A stretch of 64,000 nt of DNA from Primula veris (taxonomy: Eukaryota; Streptophyta; Magnoliopsida; Ericales; Primulaceae): NCBI GenBank assembly GCA_963682055.1, contig OY821740.1, forward strand, positions 34,616,795-34,680,794, in the 5' to 3' direction. Numbering within the stretch: the first letter of the stretch is position 1; each line of letters opens with the position of its first letter. Under the pieces are notes generated by a model. It saw nothing but the letters and a program-made list of their open reading frames with translations. It was not told where the DNA came from and did not search any database. This document shows, piece by piece, positions 47,049 to 61,200 of this stretch. A program made the position numbers and the translations under genes.

Positions 47049-49211
47049 TGGTTCACTAACAAAATGTCAATTTTGTTTGCCTGATTAAATATCATAGATT
47101 TGTAAGAAATTTTATAAACATTTTCATATCTAATTAAGCAAGCTAACAAATTACATGATTTTACACCTCTTTTTAGTCTTTACTTCCTGGGATACATTTT
47201 TAGTGAAACTTAGAAATAAGTTTCTGCTTTAATTATGACGCTAACTTCCTACCTGTTTCTACTTTTTGACAATCAAATCTTTTATTGTTTGATGGATTTG
47301 GAATTATACTAATAAACCCTAAGCTTGAGACAAAAGAAAGTTTCCGTCTATAGCTAGATTTGTAAATGTGATTTGCTGTAATTTTTTTTATTTTTTTTCG
47401 GAATTCAATAATATTTTCTCTGCCTATCTCAATTTATTTAGACCGTCTATGATCGCACATAATTTATCATCGTTGTGTACTTTCTGATTAAGGAAAGTTT
47501 AGTTGAGTTGTTGTCGATCAAGGTTGTGACTACTCGAGTCTTTAGCATAGGGAGCAACTTGCGTTCGTTACCTTAAAACAGTGAATGAGGGTTCTTTGAT
47601 GCGTTAATTGATATGATTGTGTAGCTGACGACTATATATATGTGTGTTATCAGGTTGATATTCTAGGTTTGTTGAAATTTCTAGTTAATTTTCTCTGGTG
47701 CTTTGCATCTATTAATATTAACGATTATTTAGAAAGTTGTACATGTCATTCCAAAATGGATATTACCTGTTTTTTTTGTTTTCTATTGTACGATAAATTC
47801 CCCTATCGACTTGTACACAAATCTATCGATCCTTAAGACGACATTGTACATCAGTTAATTATAGCAGTGAATACAAATCTCTGATGTACCTCAACTCATA
47901 TATACTTGAGCGATTATTTCATTCCAGATTTTCTTATTTTTTGAGGACTTACAACCCTTATGTTCTTAAAGTATCAATATTAATTTAATTTTAACATGGT
48001 AACCATGCCTATATTAAACATTGATCTCACTAGATCTAGTTACAATATTCTAAAGGCTTGGACTCCTCCATAGAGGTGAAAATGAAACGATACAAAGAAG
48101 ATTAGCATGATCCATAAGGGTTGGCACGTATAAAATTAGTTACATACATACATACATATATTAATTTATAAAGAAAGAGCCTGGAAAGCCGTTGTATAGA
48201 AAGCATGAGCAATTTTAGCAATAAATGAGGGACTGTTACTGTTTCAGTATAAATTAAATGGACCAAATGCAATATTTTTTTAAACTTACGGGAAACACGT
48301 ATCTTTATTTTAAAGGTGATATGCAAAAAACCCAACGAACTATATGTGATTTCCAATAAACTATGAATAATGCAATAAACTAGCTCTTTAGCTTAAAAAT
48401 CAATCCCATAAGCTATCTACTTTTTGGAATCAACCCACAACCCTGTATACGGCACATGTCCACCTTTAAAATGACATGTATTTATATTGTATAGTACATT
48501 TTGACTAACTTTTTCCAATATCTCTTTGTAGCCTTTGATATGTACACAACTCAATAATCCAAATACAATGAAAAACAAACTATCTCTAACAAAAACACAT
48601 TTTCGCTGAATTGGCATATTTTTGTAAAATCTCTTCAAATGACTATTCTCGCTAAATTTATATTTCCTATAGTATAAATCCTATAAACGCATGTGGACTT
48701 TGGAGTTATTCCATTCTGAGTGTCGACAACTTGACATGGACGTGAATTGCAAAAGGTTACAAAGTCCATAAGGCCAATAATAAAAACTCAAAACCCATAA
48801 GTCATTTTTACAAAACCCACCTAAATATTATTAAGTACTCAAAATCCATAGGGGCTTCTTTTGCAATTTAGCCTTTTATAGTATTAGTCAAAAATCCCAC
48901 CTAAAATTTCCAACCGCCTAAATTTACCCCTCTTTACTCTCTCTCTCTTCTTTAATCTACGTAACACGCCATCTATACGTTATTACATACATACATAATG
49001 TGATACAGGTTATATATATATATAATTAAAGCCTTCAAAGTAGCTCAATGTCCACGTGTAACTTGCTAGTCCATTTCCACTCTCTATATATATTACTCAC
49101 CTACACTCAATCACTCTCTCTCTATATATACATACACACACACACATATACATATATATATATATATACACATACATAAATAAAAACTCTAGCTAGCTTG
49201 CCACCCACACA
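47049..49211. other. Intergenic region with ABCG gene promoter at its right end
   Basis: AT-rich DNA. It holds the U6-like pseudogene (48060-48138) and, from about 48940, CT-rich and (TA)n/(CA)n tracts. A TATATATA box near 49084-49092 lies about 120 bp upstream of the ABCG start codon and is a likely core promoter, followed by a CTCTCTCT leader. No other gene was recognised. Confidence 0.5.
48060..48138 (+). pseudogene. U6 snRNA pseudogene
   Basis: The core AACGATACAAAGAAGATTAGCATG differs from the conserved U6 sequence at one of 24 positions. Flanks remain partly alignable: GGACTCCTCC...GAGGTG to the 5' stem-loop, AAAATG before the core, and CCATAAGGGTTGGCACG to the 3' part. The 5' stem and 3' domain are too changed for a working snRNA. 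No USE (RTCCCACATCG) or correctly spaced TATA box precedes it. Confidence 0.75.
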
Positions 49212-52200
49212 ATGTCCTCTGACGAGGCAGCGTTACGGTGGTCTGCGCTGAGGAGGTCTCCGACCTACGTCCAGGTGCGGACCGCGTTCTTCCGGAACGT
49301 CTCTGGTGACGTGGAATTAGTGGATTTGGGGAAGATGAACGCTGAGAAGGAGGGAGAGGTTGTCGATAGAGCGGTCGAGGAGGTTAACAAAGATGTCGAG
49401 GTTTTCTTTGGTCGGATTCGGCGGCGATTTGATGAGTATGTTCAGTTTTGTCTTTTGATATGTTGTTTTTAGTGCTGTTTTCTTGAAACATAGCATGCAT
49501 TTGGATATTCAACTTTTAAGCGAAGCTTTTTTCGAAATTAAGTTGGTTTGTTGTGAAGGTGAGACAGTAATCAAATTTTATTCGACTTAAATATTGTGGA
49601 CTTTAAACTGGTTTTACGAGCAAGTGTTTGTATTATATTTTGAACAGAGTTATTTTTTGTCGGATTCAGCGAAGATTTGAGGAGTAAGTGATTTTGTTTT
49701 ACTTATGTTTAATTTTGTGTTTTGATGTTGTTTTAGTGTTGGGGAAGTGTTAATTTGGTGGGAGGTTTAAACTTTTAAGCTCAGTGTTTTCTCGTTTTTT
49801 TGCTAAAAATTGGTCTGCATCTGGATAATCAAGCTTTGTGTAAGTTTGTAAATTTTTAATTTTTATTTGTTGAATATTGTGTTTTGATGCTGTTTTAGTG
49901 TTTGGGGGAGTGTTTGGTGGAAGCTTTTAACTTTTAAGCTCAATGATGTTTCGTTTTTTGCTAAAAATAGGCCTGCATTTGGATAATCAAGCTTTGCGTA
50001 AATTTGTCAATTTTTAATATTTATTTCTTGAATTTTGTGTTTTGATGCTGTTTTAGTGTTTGGTGGCAGGTTATAACTTTTAAGCTCATTGTTTTTGCTA
50101 TATATTGGCCTGCACTTGGATAATCAAGCTTTGTGTAAATTTGTCAATTTTTATTTTTTGTTGAATTTTGTGTTTTATGTTATTTTAGTGTTTGAGGGAG
50201 TGTTTGGTTGTAGATGTTAGCTTTTAAGCTCAGTGTTTTATCGCTTTTTGCTAATAGTTGGCTTGCATTTGGATAATCAGGCTTTGTGTAAATTTGTCAA
50301 TTGTTAATATTTTTTCTTGAATTTTGTGTTTTGATATTGTTTTAGTGTTAGGGAGTGTTTGGTGGCAGCTTTTTTTACTTTTAAGCTTGATATTTTCTTC
50401 TTTTTTTGCTAAAATTGGCCTGCATTTGGATAATCAAGCTTTGTCTAAATTTGTCAATATTAATATTTTTTTTTGAAATTCGTGTTTATATGTTGTTTTA
50501 TTGTTTGGGGAAGTGTTTGGTGGGAAGTTTTTAACTTTTAAAGTCGATGTCTTCTCTTTTTTTCTGCTAAAAAATGGCTATCATTTGGATAATCAAGCTT
50601 TGTGTAAATTTCTCAATTTTTAATATTTTTTGTTGCATTTTGTGTTTCGATGTTGTTTTATTGTTTGGGGGAGTGTTTGGTGGCAGGCTTTAACTTTGAA
50701 GCTCAATGTTTTCTCGTTTTTTACAAGAAATTGGCCTGCATTTGGATAATCAAGCTTGTGTAAATTTGTCAATTGTTAATTTTTTTTAATGAAAGAAGTT
50801 ACAAGTTGTACTAGTTCCTGTTACTGTATGTTTCCTTAAATTTTTACTCCCTTATAATTTACCTTTGAACTGTTGGAAAAAAGCTTTTGCCATTGACGAA
50901 TCCAGAGTGTGTGCATATGATATTTCATTAATTTTTGCAGAGCCAGTGTGGGATTTCCAAAAGTTGAGGTTCGATTTCAGGATCTGAAGGTGGATGCTTT
51001 TGTACATGTTGGTAGCAGAGCTTTGCCAACTGTACCTAATTTTCTTTTGAATATGGTCGAGGTTTGTACTCTTTCATTTTCTTTCAACCAAATTATATGT
51101 AGAAATATTATTTTCTTATGTTATTACCTCTCAAAACATGTACCGAGAAGGCTTTCTTGCGTCGGCTGTGGATTTTTCGGGGGAAAAGGAAAAAGTTTTC
51201 AATTTTGGACAGCGTCAGTGGTATTATAAGGCCTTCCAGGTAGACCTTCGTCTTCGTTTCCTCTGAACTTTTTTTCCTTCCCAAATTTTAATATTTCTTA
51301 GATTTGGAAACTCACTACCACTCTACCAGAGTATTTTATTCTTATAATGATGTGGCTGTCTTGTAGATTGACTCTTTTATTAGGTCCACCGAGCTCCGGA
51401 AAGACCACACTTCTTTTAGCCCTGTCTGGACGGCTTGAACCTGGTCTTAAGGTATTTAAAGCTACTCATGTTTAAATTGGAAATTTGTAATAAATATTTG
51501 TGATTTTAAGTATCTTTTTGTAGTTATTTAATGCTTTAAAAATTCTTTTAAGACGTCAGGGAGAGTTACGTATAATGGACATGAATTTAAGGAATTTGTC
51601 CCTCAAAGGACTTCAGCCTATGTTAGCCAACAAGACTGGCATATAGCAGAAATGACAGTGCGAGAAACCCTTGAATTCTCAAGACGTTGTCAAGGTGTTG
51701 GATTTATGCACGGTTAGTTTGTTAAGTTTTCTGTTAATAATATATATTCCAAAATTTGTTAGCATAAAATAAAACGAGCATTTCCTGTTAAGCAATCCGG
51801 TGTCTTACCATGAAAACTGATGCAGATTTGCTTCTGGAACTTCTCGACCAAGAAAATGAAAAGAAGACAATAGTAGACGAAGACCTTGATGTTTTCATAA
51901 AGGTCCGTCCCTTCTCCTCTATATTTATATGAACAGTTTTATTCATTTCAGAGTTGGGCATTTTTTGAAGTTTCATTATTGTGTGTGCTGGTAATGTGAT
52001 TGTTTTATCTTCTGTAGGCATTGGCTCTTGGAGAAGAGAAGGCAAGTCTGGCCGCAGAATATGCTATGAAGGTTTAGAATTGTTTATTTTTTACTAACTT
52101 GCTTTAGAATTTAGATACTTTCCATCCATCTTTATGTGTTTCTTTTTCTCAAACTTCACGAGGAGAAAAAAGCTTGTATTTTTAGGATAACAACCATTGT

Positions 52201-55200
52201 TGTGTGCATTATACATGTTGAAATAATTCTCAAACCCACCTGATTATTCATTTGCAAAGATTTTAGGATTGGACATTTGTGCGGACACGTTGGCGGGGGA
52301 TGAAATGCTGAAAGGAATTTCAGGAGGCCAAAAAAAGAGGCTTACAACGGGTAGTCTTTGTTTCCACTATGACATATCTCTTGATTATCTTACATCTAGT
52401 CTATTATTCTAATATTTAACAAATTCTACATTTGTTTTCCAGGTGAACTACTGGTTGGGGTATCCAGAGCATTGTTTTTGGATGAAATATCAACTGGATT
52501 AGATAGTGCAACAACTCATCAGATAATCAAGTACCTGAAATATGCATCCTATGCTCTTGATGGAACTACCGTTATCTCTCTCCTCCAGCCAGATCCTGAA
52601 ACATTTAAACTTTTTGACGATATTATCCTTTTATGTGAAGGACAGATTGTGTATCAGGGGCCACGCAGTAATGCTCTTGATTTCTTTGCACAAATGGGAT
52701 TCCTATGTCCAGATAGGAAAAACGTGGCTGACTTTTTGCAAGAAGTATGTTAAATTTTTTTACGTGCAATAGGTCTATGATGTGATTTATCTTGGATAAT
52801 TACATCTTTATAGACTGACTTATCCTCTCACCTTGATTAGTACATCAGCATTATATTTATCTGCAATTTTAGTGTACTTAGTCTACCAAAAAGAAAACAC
52901 AGGTTGGGGATACTATATCACTTGAGAAAATCAAATATTCTATACACTATTCCATCAAATCTTTTAGCTGTTGTACAAAGTACATTAGTCTATTCTATTA
53001 GTCAGTGTACAAGAGTTTTTTTTTTTAGCTTAGGGTATTAATTGCTAGATTTTATAGGTCCGTGTACAAAACCAAAACCTGCCTAAAGGTTAGTGTACAA
53101 AAGTGTACTGAACCCATTTCTATATTTTGTGTTCTATCTTATGATTTCATTATAATGACAGGTTTTGTCGGAAAAAGATCAAGAACAGTTTTGGTATCTC
53201 GATAGCCAGTACGAGTATGTGCCTGTGGGAAAATTTGCAGAAGAGTTTAGATCTTTTTCTGTTGGTAGATTATTGTCAAAGGACCTTTCTGTCCCTTTTG
53301 ATAAAAGCAGTAATCACCCAGCAGCTCTATCTACTTCAACATACGGTGTGGATAGGATTGAGCTTCTGAAAACCAGCTTTTCTTGGCAGATATTACTTAT
53401 CAAACGGAATTCTTTTATCTACGTCTTTAAATTTGTGCAGGTAACCGATTTGTCTTATGCATCCGAGGGTTCTCTGCTTGAGTAAATTGTTGAATGAATT
53501 AAGGGACAATTACCATTGTGTAACATGTTTTAAATTTATATCTCATTTATTAAAAAAAACACCTTTTGTCCTATTTGGTGACACTTTTTATTGGCCTGCC
53601 TTAGTGAACTGATCTTTGATTGCCATGCTGTCCAGTAAACCAATTTATTCTTTGATGAACATGCACTTTAATGAACTGAATTTTGATTGAAACATGGTTC
53701 AACAGTATGATTTTATTTTTGATATACATTCACTTCAATAAATTTATTTTTGATATGTATCTCACTAGTAACTTAATGGGCAATGTGAGAAAAAAATGAC
53801 ACTTAATGGGAATTGCCCTGTATATAAAACATGGTCATTCTTAATTGTAGTCGATGAAAGAGTTTGCACCTTTTTGAAACTTTGTTTACTAAATGCGTCA
53901 AAGCTATGATGACAATGTGAAGTGCTATTGTTGCTGATACAAGAACATCAATATTGTTTTGCAGCTTTTCCTGATTATTCTGTTTGTAACTACTGTATTT
54001 TTCCGGACAACGATGCATCATGATACATTAATTGATGGAGGAATCTATTTGGGTGCTCTATATTTCGCAATGGTGTCGATTCTTTTCAATGGTTTCTTAG
54101 AGGTCCCAATGTTAATCGCAAAACTTCCTGTTCTTTATAAACATAGAGATTTGCGGTTTTATCCATGCTGGGTTTATACTCTTCCATCTTGGATTTTGAG
54201 TATTCCATTTTCCTTCGTCGAGTCTTTAATCTGGGTGGCAATCACATACTATATAGTCGGTTTTGATCCTGAAATAACTAGGTAAATTTTCTCCTTGTGT
54301 AAGAAGTAACTGCATATCCTTCTGCTTTAATTGGTTTAGGGTTGAAAGGAATTAAAATTTATAATCCCTATTTAGTATTTACCATTTATCTCCTTTTTAT
54401 TGTTTTGGTGAATATCATAGGGTTTTTTTTTTCCGGTAATTAAATATCATAGCTATTAAAGAGATACGAGATACATAATATTCTAGATACTTTTGATGAT
54501 ATAACTTGGTTGTGAAATGAAGATAATCAATATTTCACGTTTAATTTTAACTTCACCTAGAAGCATCAATTAAATAGACAAATATATTTATCGAGATTAT
54601 TTATTTGCATTGCAGATTCCTTCAGCAATTTCTTATATTGTTTTTTCTTCACCAAATGTCAATAGCCCTTTTTCGTGTAATGGCATCTATTGGTAGAAAC
54701 ATGATAGTTGCCAATACTTTCGGTTCATTTGCAATGTTGGTTGTCATGGCTCTTGGAGGATTTATACTCTCAAGAGGTTGGATTTAAATATTCTGTGTTT
54801 ATTAGGTTGAATCCATTTATTTATATTACTGAAATATTATTGCATATGACAGACAGCATTCCTTCATGGTGGATCTGGGGATATTGGGCTTCTCCTTTAA
54901 TGTATGCTCAAAATGCTGCTTCTGTTAATGAGTTCCTTGGGCATTCATGGGATAAGGTACATTGTCAACTTAAACAGGGTTAAATTATAATTTTGTACCC
55001 TAGCCTATCAACGGATTTCAATTTTGTAATAACGAGTGAAGAGTATGCTAGCTTTAGATGTCTCACTTTTTTTAATACATTTGATGTACCAAAGCAGAAA
55101 AAATATAGTGCATTTGGTATTAAATTTTAAGAAAACAAAGAAAAATCTGCAATAATTCAGATCTCGATTTATTTATCGTGCATAAACTAAATATGTACAA

Positions 55201-58200
55201 AATATGCACAAATAAAATATGCTATTTCAGTCCCCAATGTTTGGTTAGTGTACCAAAATTGTAGACAATCATAACAGTTAAAGTACTAATTGTCAATTTT
55301 ACCGGGTTGATGTACAAAATCGAGATCTGCTGACAAGCTAGTGTACGAAAATGTTATTTCTTATTTTAAATATGAATACACGATTATAGTTGTGTATTCG
55401 AGTGAGTAGATTTATGGTCTCTTATTTACTTTGAAAGCCAATCTTGATAGCATATATGTTACTTTGAAGACAAACAGATCTCTCTAGTAATATTACCTAT
55501 CCTGACAAGCATGTAAAAAGAGTTTTTAACGTGAGAATGACACTTATGTTTCTCATTTTATAATTGGAGGCTATTGGAAGGGTAATTGAGGTAAGTGCAG
55601 GCTCCCATGTGTGGCATATACTTTTTCGATGTAAAATATAAGAAAGTTTTTTCCCGTTCTTATTTTATTTTTATTTTTTAATGTACTTTCCCATTATGTG
55701 ACACAGAGAGCTGGGAACTATACAGATTTGTCTTTGGGCGAGATGCTACTGAAGGCCCGGAGCTTATTTCCTGAAAGTTATTGGTATTGGATTGGTGTTG
55801 GCGCTCTGCTTGGTTACACAATTTTGCTGAACATTCTTTTCACACTTTCTTTGACTTATCTCAACCGTAAGCCCGATCTCTACAGATTTATTATACCATC
55901 TGAAAGATAAAAATGCAATTTCAAACTAATTCTAATACCAGGTCTTCCATTTAAGGAATCCTCTATAATTGGAAAAGTATATCCCAAGAATCTGGGGTTG
56001 GCAATTGGACTTTAGATATTAAAATTAATCGCTAGATGACTCACCCTTTAATCAGACAGATATATGTATGTACGTACATTATATGGGCTTGACCTTATAA
56101 TCTTACTCGTGTACCATGTTTGAAGTTTATGACTCAAAATGGCGTGAAACATTTTTTTCTAACTCGCATTGTTAGTATGGAAGGACATGACTTTGTATAT
56201 ATATGGACATCAACTTGGACACTTTTTTGCAAAAATGCTCCAAATCAAGATTTGATTAAAAATTCAAAAATTCAAAGCATGCAATTATACATCTCGAAAA
56301 AAAAACAAGACGCATATTTGTGTTCCCGTCGTGAAACCGTGTAGATTTGCATTAATCAAATCTTGATTTGGAGTTTTTTTGCATAAAAGTGTTCATTTGG
56401 GTGTTTTTTATGGTGTCCATATATCCTCCCCCTATATATATATATATGATAACTATGGCAAACCTGTAAAATGTGACTATGGAACAAGAACCACCAAATT
56501 CATAATTACTTGAAAAGATTCAAAAACACTTTCGTCACCTAAGATGCTTATCTATGAACTAAGTGGAGCATTTGGTATTTAAGTAAGTTATAATGCATAA
56601 TCTTGCGTCAAGATGTTTAATTAGTCTTTTAACGATACATGCATGTCTAATCAACAATATATCGAAGTCCTTTGAGTGTTCAATGTTTTTAGAGGAAACC
56701 AACTTTTAAAGTAAAAAGTTGCGCCTCATAGCGTGCCTGGGCATCTCTTTTAAAATTCAATGACTCGTTAAGGTGATTAATAAAATACTGAATTCTCAAA
56801 GGAGTCTTGAGAGTTTCAAAGTTTAATGTTGAAATAAAAATGTTAAAAATTTAAGTCTGGACTATCTGATGTATCTTTTGTCTTGCAATATTTGCCTAGA
56901 GATATGAACATTTACCAGTCCAATATATGATTGAACTTTCAAATTTGGAAGAGTTGATACTAAATTTCATTTTACACAGCCCTTAAAAGTCATCAAGCTG
57001 TTGGTTCCAAGAAAAAGTTCCAAGATGAAGCAAAAGTTGCAGAGAGCAATCACGGCATTCTTGAGCTACGTGAATTTTTGGAGCATTCTTTCTCATTTAC
57101 TGGTTTGTCCTGTTAATTCCTGAGAAATTTCTTTTCTTAACTTTCCATTGATTTCTTTGAATTCTATTGTAGTTCGTTAATGTTTGTTCTTTGTCTTGAT
57201 GCAGGGAAAGACATTCGGAAGCAGAAAGGCTTGGTACTTCCATTTCAACCTCTTTCGATGTCTTTCAGCAATCTTAGCTATTACGTCGATATCCCTGTGG
57301 TATGTGTTTTCCTTTTCTTCTTTCAAATGAAAATGAAAATTTGAATGTACTTGCGTTTGTTAGAACTTGGCTATTATATCTATTAGTTATATTTGTTTCT
57401 CCATAATGTTAGAATCTAATTGGTCCTAGGTATAATGTACTTGATAATCTTTACAGATGCTACTTCGTGCATTTGTGATGTGCTGGCTTGCTACGATTTT
57501 TTGGAAATTTCCATTTTCCTTTGTATATTCTTGCAGTTTAATTGCTGATTGATGCTTAAACTTCACATTCAACCTCTATCCTGCATTACTTGGAAGTGAT
57601 ACATGGAATCCAACAACTAACACACTAAATCTATCAGTGATACCCCCTTAAAATCTGATTGGAAATCCCACATTTTTGTCTTGTCCAATTATATAATAAA
57701 TTTTCTACTTAAATCACTTTTGATGAGGGACAAAAGGTAATTTGATAAATTTACTTACTAATTTTGGAAATCTTGAAGCATTTTGGGACATTTAAAGGTT
57801 GAGTAATTATCTATTATTTTAGGATGGAGGAGAGTATAATAGCAAGTTGCACCAGTTTTAATATATACTATTGCTAAGAAAATATTGGCTTGTTAATACA
57901 TCCACACTATTTCAGGAAATGCAGAAACAGGGTGCAGTGGTGGAGAGACTGCAGTTGTTGGTTAATATCAGTGGAGCTTTTCGGCCTGGTGTACTTACTG
58001 CTTTAGTAGGTGTTAGTGGTGCTGGTAAAACTACTCTGATGGATGTACTCGCGGGTAGAAAAACTGGAGGATTCATTGAAGGAAACATACATATTTCTGG
58101 GTACCCAAAAAATCAAGAAACTTTTGCTAGAGTTTCTGGTTATTGCGAACAAAATGATGTTCATTCGCCATGTTTGACAGTTTACGAATCACTTCTGTTT

Positions 58201-61200
58201 TCTGCTTGGCTGAGGTTACCTTCTCATGTTGACTTCAAAACCCAGAAGGTACGAAATCAAAGAACTGGAGTATAGTTTTGGGAAACTAATGATTTTTAGT
58301 GTAACCGCTATCTCATCTGGAGAATTTGATGACTTTTGAAATTGGGTCTATTTGTAGTAGTTTGAAGAGTTTTAGGACTAAACTGTAAAACTAGAAACAT
58401 TAGGGTTTAATTGAAGCCGTGTAATTTTTGGATTGCCCAAAATACCCCTCAACAAAATAAACAATTACAACCATGTGTCATAAATAAATTGGATAATTAC
58501 AACTAAATTCTATCTTTATCTCTCTTTTTAACTCCTCTTCGTTTAAAATACTCATAAAGGAATCAATTTCAAATCTCTCACTGGTAATCTCTACTTTGTT
58601 GCTAAAAAAACAAATAAGTTTTTACCCATATTACACCACGCATTGAGTGGGCCGTTACACTAGTAGTTAAAAATTTGATGTAGGACCTTTCCGTTGAGAT
58701 TGAAACTTCAGCGCCCAAAATGCAAACTTGCGAAACTATAGGGACCAGACTAAAATTCCAGAAACTCAGTTCCCAGAATTGAACTAGTCCTGGGTTCAAT
58801 TCGGGCAAATAGGAAATTTCCGTGACCTTGGGGTTGAGGAGTTAATCGTAATATTTTTATTGGTAAGGAATAATCTGAATTTCTATAACAAAAAGGCCTT
58901 CAATATAAGTTGTCAAGTTTTACATGTTTTGGGACAGTTCATTAAAAGTTTGCAATACAGTTCATTATGGCCTTGTTAGCTCACCAAAATGTAAGACACT
59001 TTAGAGTTTAGACTTAAGTGTACTCAATTCTAATATCCCTGCTTTTGAGATAATGGTGTTGGATTAATAAATTTGACAGTATAGAATTACACCAGTGTAC
59101 TAAATTGACAAAAAAAGGTCTTCGTTTAGAGCACAGTCAATTAATTATAGTATGTTATACAAAATTAAAATTTACGTCAAATTTTAATATGGAGTAGTAT
59201 GTTATGCAAAATTAAAATTATGCAATAGTTGAGTTCACAAAACATTAATAATTCACATATTGGTTTAATATTTTCTAACCTTGTTTTCATTGCGCTGTTG
59301 GATTAATAGTTTGGTTCATATTATAGGTATTTGTGCAAGAAATAATGGAACTCGTCGAGCTCACGCCCCTAAGCAAAGCTTTAGTAGGTTTACCTGGAGT
59401 GGATGGGCTATCAACTGAGCAAAGAAAAAGGCTAACAATTGCAGTTGAGCTTGTTGCGAACCCTTCCATTGTTTTCATGGACGAGCCCACGTCGGGACTT
59501 GATGCCAGGTCAGCAGCTATTGTTATGAGGACCGTTAGAAATATCGTCAACACGGGAAGGACGATCGTTTGCACGATTCACCAACCAAGCATTGATATAT
59601 TCGAGTCCTTTGATGAGGTTACCTACAGGATTTTAACCATTTATACTGCAAAGTTTCAGTATTCACAATTTTAATACACAAATTTAAACAAATAAAACTT
59701 TGATCACTAAAACTCACAGTTCACACCCCATTCTATGTAAAATCTCAAACTTAGTACACTATCTATCAAATTTCACGAGTGTGTAAAAGTAAAGAATTTG
59801 AAGCCGGTGTACTAATTATTCTGGATAGGTGTTTAGTAAACCATCGTGATTGAGCTATTAGTAATTAAATGGTTCTATGAATTATAATTATTATTGTGTC
59901 TTAGGTTTTTAATTTTGTTTTGATGTGAAATTTGACACCCATGATGGGTGATTACAACCTGGTTTAGTAATCTTCAATTAGTTTACTAAACCTATAGTTT
60001 TTAGTAATCACCCATCAAGCTGTGAAATTTGATGGGTGATTACAACCTGGATTCTTCTTACTTTATTGAAAATGAAAATTATTCGTCCGATGAGTATAGA
60101 ACTTTTTCAGATTTTGAAGTTAAAAACAAAATTAAAGGGAACTTGGGAAACCAAAAACATTCTATGGTCACGAGGGGGCATAGAGTGAAAACCAAATGGT
60201 AACTTTGGATACGGATTTATTTGGGTGTAATTTCTAAAGATGGTATGGATGCAGATGAGATATTTTGTGTTTGGTTGAATACTTTTCTTGGGATTATTTC
60301 TCTTGCATCAACTTATTTCATACTTATTTTTTCTATCACTGGTTGTAGTAGTTTTCTTTGTACTTTAAGACTGTTTCTCTAGCTCTATTTTCGATTCCCT
60401 TTGTACATACCACGAGTGAGGTGTTTTCACTCAACTTTGAAATGCTATTTTCCTTTTTCTTTAAAAAAAAAAACTGTAAAATTTGAAGTTTAGTAAACTA
60501 ATTGCTAAAAACTATAGGTTTGGTTTACTAAAAGGATATGTTCTCGATGAAAAAGCAAAATTCCATACATTTATTCATAGAGTTCTTTTAGTACTGTTAA
60601 AGGATAGTTCAATCCAAAAACATATCGTAGTTACTGATTTACCCTCGTGTCAAGTGTAATTAAAAATACCTTTCAACATTTGGTAATAAAGTTCAAAGAT
60701 TGTGTTCTTCATTTGATGCTCGAGTTTCTATTTTTTCTGTTATCACAGCTTTTGCTCATGAAACAAGGAGGAAAGCTCATCTTTGCTGGTCCACTGGGAA
60801 TCAGGTCTTCCAAGGTTATTCGTTTTTTCGAAGTGAGTTTCTGCTTATGTGTCTTAAACATGATTTGTATATTCAGCTGCGACAAATCACTCCCTTGTAC
60901 CTTACTTTCTTCATTTTATTAGGCAGTTGAAGGAGTCCCAAAAATAAAACCTGGATACAACCCTGCATCTTGGATTCTAGAGGTTTCATCTCCAGCAATT
61001 GAAGCTCTCTTAGGCATTGATTTTGCAGTGAATTACCAAAGCTCAGTGTTATTCCGGTAACTATTTTCTCTCTTTCTGAAGGAATTTCAATGTTGATGAT
61101 TATTAACTTGCATATCAAGTATGTAGTTTTAATGCTTTCATAAATATAATGTTCCAGGAAAAACAAAGATCTTGTAGATCAGTTAAGCAAGCCAAGTGAT

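Noticed and set aside
58590..58830. tRNA- or SINE-like B box (GGGTTCAATTCGG) in ABCG intron 17
   Set aside because: No convincing box A at the right distance and no cloverleaf could be formed.
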